64,000 nt of DNA from Gordius sp. MW1 (lineage: Eukaryota; Nematomorpha; Gordioida; Gordea; Gordiidae), in NCBI GenBank assembly GCA_964036665.1, contig OZ038531.1, forward strand, positions 8,556,168 to 8,620,167, in the 5' to 3' direction. The notes beneath the pieces are model-generated. The model saw nothing but the letters and a program-made list of their open reading frames with translations. It ran no database searches and had not been told where the DNA came from. Below, piece after piece: positions 45,207 through 55,279 of this stretch; positions within the stretch are counted from its first letter, which is position 1; the number at the start of each line of letters is the position of its first letter. The position numbers and the translations under genes were made by a program.

Positions 45207-47749
45207 TAGGCTAAATCCCGAAAAGGCACAATCCCGAAGCTACAATAATGCTACTGCTACGATTTTCAAATTTCCATATGTTTTTTAATTTTAAAGTTTT
45301 ATCCATAATCAAGAGCAAGATTTGGGTGCCCCTTTACAATTTACTTATGTAAGAATCACATTTAATTAACCTCTGCACCAAGTAACATAATATAGCTTTA
45401 TTTACAGATCACTGATGAGTATTAATATTTAGTGACAAGGTATAAATTAAAGGATGCCATTAATAATAATCGTTTGGAATCAATATCTAAGGTAATTTTA
45501 ACGTATTTAAAATCAGGGAATCATTAATCCTATTAGGTATACAATAATGTTTGGGTATTATGTACTCAAGAGCTATATTTGGGTGGAACCTTTACAATTT
45601 ACTAATTATATAATTAACTGATATACGTTTGTTTGGTATAAGGTGGTGTATAAATAAGCAATATATAATAAATTTAAGTATTATATAAAGGATATCATCC
45701 CAGTGCTATCCCATGCCTCTAGATTCTTTTATAAAAGTTGATTAATGGAATATTTAGAACGTTAAGTGATATAGTTACAGAGTATAATCTCAGCAAGTAA
45801 ACATATAAGAAATTTGTTAAAGTTTTTTTGTACTTTAATAGAAAAAATATTAAATTTTAAAAGGGCAATCTCTTTAGCCATTAGATTAAATAGAAATTAT
45901 TCATACAATTTATGATGCTATATAACTTAATTTAGATCCTATAAGATTGTAAAGGGATCATTGTTAAATATGATTAGTATCAATGTGCATGTGATTAGAT
46001 AAGCTTTTGTATTAAGTTTTTGCTATTATTATAAGGCAAATTTATTTATAACTAAATCACTAACTATTTCTATTTTATTTTTATCTACCTCAACTAATGT
46101 TTACTTATTGATGTGCTGTTATATTGATATATAAGATGATTGATGGATGAAACTCTTACCCCAATTTTTACATTTAATGCTTACCAAAGAGCCTAGCAAA
46201 AAAATGCCTTAAAATCTTGTTCTTGTTTTAAAAAGTCTAATTAGAAAATGTTATAGCAGGTTATGAAAATCTGGTACCTATCAATAACTTTTTTAGGAAT
46301 GTGAAAAATTTTATATTTTACCAAACTTAATTTCAAGAAATATCAATAATATACTTATTGTCATATAGAAATTTAAGTTAGACCCACATTATAAAAATTT
46401 TGTTTTGGAAAATATTACATGTATATTTCTGATACCATTTTATGGAATTTGTTGAATTTATGGTTATAAAATTGTAAATAATGAGTAATCTATCAATGAG
46501 TAAAAGATTGGTTATACTTTCATTCATTTAATCTATATATATCTAGCATAGGCTTTTATTTGATAAAATTAAGCTCTAACAATCAACAAATAACAATATT
46601 TTAGCTTTGTTTTATAATCTAATTTTATAGTTTTAAGAGTTTATACATTATAGTAAATATTATTAAAGCTTAGCAACTTAATACACAAAAATTCTAAATT
46701 AATGAACTCATTATACTATGTTTATTAAGTTACTTAATTATAATTTTCATTTTAATCTACAATAAATTAAATTTGATACTCATTTTTACACAAAAATTAT
46801 CATTTTTATAGTTGTATATGTTTATAGACATTACATTTAGATTTTTTCATATTATTAAATATAACCTTATATGATGTATTTTTATTTAAAGTGTCAACAC
46901 TTCCTTAAGTTTGGACGATTCTATTAATTTTTGTTTTTAAGTTTTTTTTAGCCAAATTTTCTAAATTTATAGTTTGTACCTTATTTAATATGTTCATCAT
47001 AAAATTAAAAAAGCTATTTTTGTTATGAGCAAAATTAGTCATATTCAAAGAAACTTTACCTAAGAGTTATCTAAATATCTCCTGCACTTTTAAGAATCTC
47101 AGTATTAATTTAAGGAATCATTGATTTAACCTATTTATATCTAGAATAGACTTTTATTTGATGTAATTAAGCTTTAACAATTAACAAATGATAATACTCT
47201 AGCTCTGTTGTATAATCTAAAGATTTGTAGGAAGAACTGATACACCCTCTCCTAAAAAATCATAGAATGTTATAAATAAACTTACAAATAATTTGAATAA
47301 GCTATATAATATATAAGTGCTAAGAATTATAAGTTACCTTCATGTGAGATGTCAAGAGTTATCTAAATATCTCCTGCACTTTTAAGAATCTCAGTATTAA
47401 TTTAAGGAATTATGATAACCTATTTATATCTAGAATAGACTTTTATTTGATGAAATTAAGCTTTAACAATTAACAAATGATAAAGTTTTCCATCTTTAAT
47501 TTTGGTATAATCCAAGTCTTTATGGGTCAGAATCAAATTTTTTCTACTCGACTTTTTAAATTCTAAAGATAATTTATAAATATTTAGATATTAAGCTTAC
47601 TTATACTTTCTGTATTATCTTGATTTGTTCTCTCAACCAAATATTCATTAAAAGCTTGATTATATGATTGCATATTTTTTACCATATGTTAATTGCCGTA
47701 AAAGTGTAGCATTAAAATTCGGGATTGTGCGCTTTCGGGATTTAGCCTA
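45207..47749. mobile_element. 2.5-kb TIR element, superfamily unassigned
   Basis: Left end TAGGCTAAATCCCGAAAAGG followed by CACAATCCCGAA; right end TTCGGGATTGTGCGCTTTCG followed by GGATTTAGCCTA: inverted repeats of about 35 bp, with a further shared AATGCTAC/GTAGCATT. The interior is very AT-rich with no ORF but has internal direct repeats: TATTTGATGAAATTAAGC-type blocks at about 46556, 47155 and 47450, the last two in a 285-bp tandem duplication (47060-47345 and 47350 on). The flanking duplication is unclear (possibly TA). Confidence 0.7.
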
Positions 47750-49510
47750 GGAACCTTATATATCATTTGTCTAAGTGCAAAGATCAGTCGAGTGTGGATT
47801 TGCCGGTCAAATATATAAATCAGTTAGCCGATATTTCCACCTCGTTTTTCAACCTTGTTACTAAGATCTTTTTCTTAAGCTTTAAGAAGTGGCAAGTTAA
47901 ACACCTCTTTAGTTGCCACACTCCTGAGGGTCTCCTTTGAATAAGGGTGCAATGGTGCTTGCTTTCCATTGAGTGGGAATTTGCTCTTCTATCAATATCT
48001 TATTAAAGAGGTTCGTCATAGTCCCCACTCCTTCTTCTCGACATCTCTATCTGGGGCATCGCTTCCATACTTATGTTTCGACGGGAAGGGAGTCTTTGTC
48101 TATGCAATATTCATAAGTTCCTTGAAATATCTTTTTACCTTTCCATCACCCTTTCAACTTGAATAAGGTTTGATCTGCGACCTTTCTTCTCCCTTATGTT
48201 GACCCATTTGTGTATAAGCCTGTAGCCTTCTTTATGATAATTTGTTTGCCATCTAGGTACACGCTGCATTCTTCCCTATAGTAACGGCTTCTTTAGCGGC
48301 TCTCTTTGCCTCTCTAAGTTTATAATACTCCTCCGACTTTATTGATTTATGCCCCGTTTATATAGGATTTTTTTCTTTCGATTTGCCTTCTTTGGTCTGT
48401 CTTGGATCCCGAACCGGCGTTTCCTTTAGTTCGCAGCTAATGTCTCTCATTCGTCGCGAACGTCTCTTTTCAACTTCCTAGCACCCGAGTATGGAGGCTT
48501 TCTGATGGTGTTTATCGTTTGTCGACGTATCTTTTAGCCTTTCGTATCGCATTCTACAATAGGTTTATAGCCTTTTCTTCTTTCCGCACTTTCTTTCACG
48601 TCCATATCAAGTGGACGATGTTGCCTTGCGATTGTATCTACCTGTATTTTTGCAATCTTTGATCCTCCATAAATTCTTTCGCCCTTAAATCAAGCAGTCA
48701 ATTCGACTAAAATGCTTTCCACTTCTATAAGTCACGATATAATCTTCGGGTTTTTAATCGATGTTTACGATCGGCATTTGAAGAAATTTTTCCCCTTCTT
48801 AATTCTCCGGACCATGCCCATAGCCTCCAATTCCGTTCATATCCAAAGCAATCAATAATAATGATCTCTACTCCTGTCCCATTCCTTGTATTTCCTTTTC
48901 CAATGAATCGAAGAATATGTCTTTCTCTGGTTGCATACACCCAATATAAGGGGCATACGCGCACATAACGGTTAGGAGGCCCCCTTGAGATGCAATCATC
49001 ACCAACATTAATCTGTTGGAACAATGCTTGACTTCCACTGCCTTGTCCTTGAACGATTCGCTTAAAACGATACCAACCCTCTACGATTTGGGGATCCGCT
49101 ATAGAATAGGCTGTATATTATTCTTAACTCCCGATCTTTAATTCCGTTCCACCTCGTCTCTTGTAGGCAGGCAGACGATGTGTACGTTTTTTCTTTTTAA
49201 TTTGTTCGACCTCAATGCTCTTTCCAATCAAGGTTCCCACACTCCAGCATGTTATTCGCATTCTATCCACAACTAATTTCCTTAACCGCATTTGTTGTGA
49301 GTAAGGCGGAAACCCTAGTGTATTTTTTACATTACACGGGCTGCGATGTGCAGTGCGCGGTTTGTCGAGGACTAGCTTGTTATAAAGTGTTATTTAAGAC
49401 TATCATAATTTTTGAGACGGTTTTTATAGACGGTTCCCAACCTAAAGCCAACCCTCCACTTTTTACACATGGAGTTGGGATCGTCGTACTCTTACATTAC
49501 GGCTATTAAA

Positions 49511-50354
49511 TAGGTATTTTAAAACGAGGATTTAGTGTGATAAGTAAACAATCAAGAATCTTTTTCTTGCAACAATTTATTCATTTAATCTTTATTAATA
49601 TAATAATAAAATTTAAAGCGTCTAGATTTTTACAACAATATAAAATCATTTTAAAATTATTTAATTATATTGTCTTGAAAGTTTTATTAACCATTTATAT
49701 TTAAAAAATGGAAAATAAAATCTTATAATTTTGATTAAAAAATAAGAACATTTATTATATCCAGATGCTTAACGAGAAGTGACTTATATTTCATGGCGCC
49801 TATTACAAAATTTACTCAATCTAATAACCTCATCCCCAAGTCATAACATCTTCTTTCCCCATATTAATTTATAATCTTGGCACTTTATGATCCGGGTTGA
49901 TCTCCCTAGAATCTTTTTGGTTAAATGCATATATGCAATAAGTTAAGTCATGAGTTAAAAAAAATAGTAGAAATTGATTGTTTAGTGACGGCCAAGTTAT
50001 TTTCCAGATCTCGTGAATAACTAAGGCTTCGTTGCCCCCGCTCTCAATTGCCCTAGCCATATGGAATGCATCTTGGTAAATAAAATTCTCCAAAATAAGA
50101 TGTTGCTCCACGATTTCCCTTTTTGTATTCTAGGTTCAAAACACAGTGTCGAACAAATATTAATTTTATCAAATTCGAATTCTGATAATATAAATTTTCT
50201 TAAAATACAATAAAATGCAACAATTGGTGACTACATACAAGATCGTTCTTCATTAGATTATTTTCAACCTTATATGAAACGTCACTTAGTCTAGCCAAAG
50301 GATCATCCAACACACTTATTTAAATATATCGCTGAAGGATGGAGTTTTTAACTG
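49511..50354 (-). other. AT-rich spacer with one possible exon
   Basis: A minus-strand open stretch at about 50135-49866 follows a plausible acceptor (TTTTGAACCTAG) and reads EIVEQHLILENFIYQDAFHM, ARAIESGGNEALVIHEIW and so on to a stop after VPRL. Codon use and composition look protein-like, but I recognise no family and see no convincing donor or neighbouring exon. Confidence 0.25.
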
Positions 50355-50425
50355 CTATGCAATTTATGGGCTTGCTTTTCGTTGTCTGTTGTCCGTCCGT
50401 CCAACTTATATCTATTGAATTTTTT
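50355..50425 (-). repeat. FB inner-end fragment
   Basis: CTGCTATGCAATTTATGGGC followed by TTGCTTTTCGTTGTCTGTTG and TCCGTCCGTCC matches the start of FB right arms (20731, 5194). No array follows, so it is a short remnant. Confidence 0.6.
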
Positions 50426-50992
50426 TAGTGTAAACTATTTCTTAAAATGTTTTTATGAAGGTTTAATTGGGGGAAGCAATTTAATTTATAGCTTATAAAT
50501 TGAAGGATATTACGGTTAAAACAATGATTCTTAAATCACCGCTAATAATTTAGTGGTAATAATTGAACTGGAACGATAATATTCAAATATATATAGGTGA
50601 AAACTCATGGAAATGGACGCGACGACAGCGCCAATTTGATTCGCGAATTAACAAAAAAATAGTGAAATAATTTTTTTTAATATAGACATGCTAAACAATA
50701 GTGAATTAATTTGCATAGCGCGTTAAAACAGTTTTTATATCTTAAATCACGCAGTCTGATTATAGATCTGAAATGGCAAGTCCGCGGGCAGTTATGAATT
50801 AATTTTGAAACAAAAATTATTGAACGGGATGGGCTTTAGGGGGCAGAATGTTAAAGAGGGGCTTGGATGGATTTGACATTTTTTAAATTATAAAATTTGA
50901 AATGGTATCAAAAGAGCTTAAAGTAAAAATATTAGATAATTTAATTTTTAAGAAAAATATATAATCCTAGCACGTCTAAACTAAGCAGATGG
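50426..50992. other. AT-rich, nothing recognised
   Basis: No ORF or repeat supported. Confidence 0.4.
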
Positions 50993-51159
50993 CATAGGCG
51001 TAGCCAAGGGGGGGGGCAAAGAGGGGCGGCTGCCCCCTCTAAATCTAAAAATTTGTTGAAATTTATAAAAATTATGGCTAAAATTTTAAAAAATTATCAT
51101 TTTGCTCCTCCTTAAATCATTATTGCCCCTCTCTAATTCCAATGCTGGCTACGCCCGTG
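50993..51159. mobile_element. GGGCGTAGCC-family MITE with perfect duplication
   Basis: Starts CATAGGCGTAGCCAAGG and ends GCTGGCTACGCCCGTG; perfect 8-bp duplication GCAGATGG at 50985-50992 and 51160-51167. This copy fixes the family's termini and its 8-bp target size, consistent with the hAT superfamily. Confidence 0.92.
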
Positions 51160-52765
51160 GCAGATGGTATTTATGTTTGTATAACGTGTTATATATTTAT
51201 TATTAGCGCAATTGATAATTTTTATAACCTGTCACATTAACTCATTTCGCCTATTTAAAGCTATATTGATTTAAACAATTTGATACTATTTGACTTCATT
51301 CCCACATTACATAATCAGGTAACTCATCTATTTAAAATTAACTATAATAATAGTTTAAGATGTTTAATTATGTATAAAATATATTATATATAAATTTATT
51401 GATTTTTACAAATACAGAGATAAAATATTACATTTATCAAAACTGTGTGCCACTACTAGGAGTATTTGGAGCTCAATGAATAAATTTCTATTTTCCACGG
51501 GTAACGGTGAGAATATTGCAAAATCGTTAAAACGTCAGCGACATTGCCCGAAGCACCTTATTTAAAGGGCAGTTAAATGCCAATTTGTGATCCATAAAAT
51601 CTTCTATTTATTAATTGGCCAGGTACATGTGCCGATCTTATTGGGGATTTGACCTGAAGTGCATGAGCATATACAATGATTAATTCATATAATTAAGTGA
51701 TAAAGAACCACAAAAACTCAAATTAAAGATTAGTTAAAAATCTGAACTATATCTATAAAATTTTCCGATTTTTATTAAAATTTTTCATTTTGCGATCTAA
51801 AATATATTATTTAAATTTGTATATTTAAAAAATTTGTCTCAATTTTATACTTTTAACACATAATGATCATTGATTGCGAACTGTTAGTTGGGTAAAAAGT
51901 TGCTGTATGTAGGCTCAAAGAAAAAAAAAATTTTGTATACAAGTTTTGTAGTGTATAATTGTTTTTAATGAGTTTGTTGACTATTGGATAGAGCTAGTCT
52001 ATTAAAACTGATCATTTTAGTAAAATTAGTCCAAACATCTTCTAGAATCTCTCACGCCTGATTAGACATCAGAATAGATATAAAATTTATTTTTCATTTT
52101 TTTCTATACAATTTTTAATTCATTACTATTGCATTTTTTACGTTTGGTAACATTAAAAGACCCCTGGAAGTTAAATTTATTAGGTTTTTTGTAAATTTAA
52201 ATAAAAAGATATAAAGTTATTCATTTAAAAAAGTTAGTAAAATGGAGCGCAGCTATATTACTTATTAATTTATAATGCATTACTTTATTTTAATTTTTCC
52301 TAAATTCCGCAAGGCCCCTGCCTACACCCATAAGTATTACAGCGCTCCTGCTCATCTCGCATAAAACTCAGCTCAACTAAGCTAATGCAAATCATGCTTA
52401 TAACTAATTCATTTTATATAATCATGTTATAAACGCTTTATAGGGCTGCAAAAACTTATAATAAGCATATAATATATGAAGATTAACTTTTTTTATTGCT
52501 GCATATATATTTTCTTACATATTAAGCATATAATAATGAAGTTCAAATTTTTTACTGCTGCCTATATATTTTAGGGTTAGGGTTAGATTAAATGCTTTAT
52601 AATAAGTTAATATGCATTTACAATATTTTATATTGTTATATATAATAGATATACTTATATAATAATGTTTAAATTATAATTTTTGTGCACTAGATGAATT
52701 GTGCTTTAGTTGAGTTGATTAGGATTCGTATTACAGTTATTGAGGCTTAGTAATGTAACAAATTT
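51160..52765. other. AT-rich, no gene; one local duplication
   Basis: Nothing coding. Around 52450-52575 a roughly 60-bp stretch (AAGCATATAATA...TTGCTGCATATATATTTT) is imperfectly repeated and is followed by AGGGTTAGGGTTAGATTAAA, the same telomere-like motif present in FB arms. Confidence 0.45.
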
Positions 52766-52940
52766 GGTGCCCTATCAACTCGCCGAAAACAATCTCGCCG
52801 AAAAATAATGTCCCCCAGCTAAAAAAAGGCCCCCAAGCTTATTAACCCTAACCCATCAACCAATCACAAATTTGGGGACATTTTTTAGCTGGGGGACATT
52901 ATTTTCGGCGAGATTGTTTTCGGCGAGTTGACGGGCCACG
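52766..52940. mobile_element. Mutator-like palindromic MITE with 9-bp duplication
   Basis: Two arms of about 60 bp are nearly perfect inverses: TCAACTCGCCGAAAACAATC, TCGCCGAAAAATAATGTCCC and CCAGCTAAAAAA on the left face the mirror sequence at 52875-52931. Flanked by a perfect 9-bp direct repeat AACAAATTT at 52757-52765 and 52941-52949. Nine-bp duplications and long arms fit Mutator-like (MULE) elements. Noncoding. Confidence 0.88.
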
Positions 52941-53089
52941 AACAAATTTAATTGGGTTCACTTCTACGCAAAATGTGGAAAGCTGGAAATACGGAAAACT
53001 AATCAAATGCATTGGCAATTTCGCAGAATTGCGTCAAAAGAACTAAAACCAATATGTGGGTTTTGATCATTTAGTATTTTAGGTGTGAT

Positions 53090-54470
53090 CACAAATAGTG
53101 TTCATATGTATAATTATATTAAGGTATTTTATATATTTAAACTCATCTATATATTAATAGGTATATAAGCATTAAATATATACATTTATACTTATGTAAG
53201 CACAATATATGATTATTATTATAGATTTATACCTATATACTTAGCTACTTATACAGACACTATAATAAATAATATTTTTAGTTGATTTGCGAATACAAAT
53301 AAGTTGAAATGTGTTGCTTTATTACTTGTAAGAATCTAATTAAATCAGAATTTGTTAGCACTTCAAATGCAAAAACATAATTTTGTCAAGCTTATTAATT
53401 GAAGGTAACTATCAAAAATAAAATGTTTAGATTTTGAAAGCAAAAATTTAATTGTGTCAAGCAGCAATCATTTTTCACATATTTATATGTTGTTTGTTAC
53501 CTGAGGGGATCTATCTAAATACAAATTCCTTAGCATTTTGAAAGCAAAAACCATATGTCAAGCAACAATAATTTTTCACAAACTTACAATCTTATGTTAT
53601 ATTACTTCAAGGGATCTATCTAAATCAAAAATTTTTGAAAGCAAAAACCTAATTATGTCAAGCAACAATCATTTTCACAAACTTATATGTTTTATATTAC
53701 TTGAAGGAAAATATCTAAATCAAAATACTAAAACCAATTAAATGCTTTGACCATTTATCACCTTATGTGTGATCATATTCACATGTATAATTATATTAAG
53801 GTATATAAGCTTTAAATATATACATTTACACTTATATAAGCAAGTTATATGATTATAAATATAGATTTATACACTTACATCTATATAATGACACTTTAAT
53901 AAATAAATAGTAATACATGTAATATGTACGTATTATATAAGATTTTTAATTGAAATGCACAAATAAGTTTGAAATATGTTGCTTTATTACTTGAAGAAAT
54001 CTATCTAAATCAAAATTTGTTAGCATTTTAAAAACAAAAACTTGATTATGTCAAACTTATTAATTGAAGATAACTATCTAAATCAAAATAGCATTTTAAA
54101 AGCAAAACCTTGTCAAGCCAGAATCATTTTTTAGAAACTTATATGCTGTTTTATTACTTGAAGAGAACTATCTAAATCAAAATATTTAGCATTTTAAAAG
54201 CAAAAACCTAATTATGTCAAGCAACAACCATTTTTCACAAACTTATATGCTGTTTTATTACTTGAAGAGAACTATCTAAATCAAAATTTTTAGTATTTTA
54301 AAAGCAAAAACCTAATTATGTCAAGCAACAATCATTTTTCACAAACTTATATGTTTCAATTACTTGAAGGGAACTATCTAAATTTAAATTTTTAGCATTT
54401 TCAAAAGCCTAATTATGTCAAGCAACAATCATTTTTCACAGACTTATATGTTATTTTATTACTTAAAAAG
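53090..54470. repeat. 100-bp tandem repeats with higher-order duplication
   Basis: TCAAGCAACAATCATTTTTC (or close variants) recurs at about 53457, 53557, 53657, 54115, 54217, 54318 and 54418, spaced near 100 bp, each with TTACTTGAAG, CTATCTAAATCAAAA and AAAGCAAAAACCTAATTATG. Separate blocks with ATGTATAATTATATTAAGGT at about 53106 and 53777 precede two runs, indicating a larger duplicated unit of about 680 bp. Noncoding. Confidence 0.85.
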
Positions 54471-55279
54471 AGAGACACCTTAAAAATTTTAGAATCTTAA
54501 AAAAAAAACTTAACAGATGGTAAGTTCTGCCTATTTATTATAAAATGCTGGGCAATAAGAGAGGGACTTTATTTGGGATGATGCATCTCCCAATAGTATT
54601 TGGGAGACCCAAAAACTTTAAAATCTAAACATGAAAAACTAATTTACTAGATAGGAAGTTCTATATATACATATAATATATAGAGTACCTACATATATAT
54701 AAGTAAATATGCATTGTACATAAATATTATTTAAAAGATTATAATTATGTGTATATATATATAAGCATAAATAAATTTGCATAGATTATATATAGTGCCT
54801 ATATGTACATGTAAATATATAGAGTGAATAGAAATATTTATAGTATTTTAATACACTATGGCTATTTTATAAAAAATACAAAAATAAATATACTACTTTT
54901 AAACTATCCTTAATATAAATGTATATATATATATAATACTCTAACATTATTATTCATATTTTTATATATTTATATCTAAAATTAAAATCATATATTGTGC
55001 TTATATAATTGTAAATGTATATCTTTAGTGTTTATATACTTAGGAATATAAAGATGGGTTTAAATATATGTAATAACGATATAATTATGGTATATTATAA
55101 TGTATGTAATATACAGCACATATTTATATATATAATATATTATATATATTGTATATATTTATTTATGTAATTAACTCTTTTTAATTTGATATTTTAGATC
55201 ATATATCTTGTTTGTAAGTACTTTCGTTATTATCGGTTTTCCACATTATGCGTCAGATTCATTGGGTTTCTAAAATCAG
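54471..55279. other. AT-rich DNA with TATA microsatellite tracts
   Basis: Repeated ATATAT tracts; likely 5' intronic or upstream sequence of the gene starting at 55280. Earlier exons of that gene, if present, were not recognised. Confidence 0.45.

Larger units (their letters stand above)
39785..49510 (-). mobile_element. RTE-type LINE copy 4, broken by four later insertions
   Basis: The minus strand runs from a 5' end near 49510 to a 3' end near 39785. LINE segments remain at 49510-47755 (5' region shared with 11130-11350, then endonuclease with WRLWAWSGELRRG at 49024-48725 and linker), 44845-44750 (RT motif EKAYD region), 44590-44185 (RT and C-terminal parts) and 40296-39785 (C-terminal and 3' end). 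The gaps are filled by elements at 40297-44180, 44592-44746, 44848-45186 and 45207-47749. Heavily frameshifted. Confidence 0.78.

Noticed and set aside
53300..54470. CRISPR-like array
   Set aside because: Repeats of about 100 bp are contiguous without unique spacers and lie in eukaryotic DNA; this is a tandem satellite.
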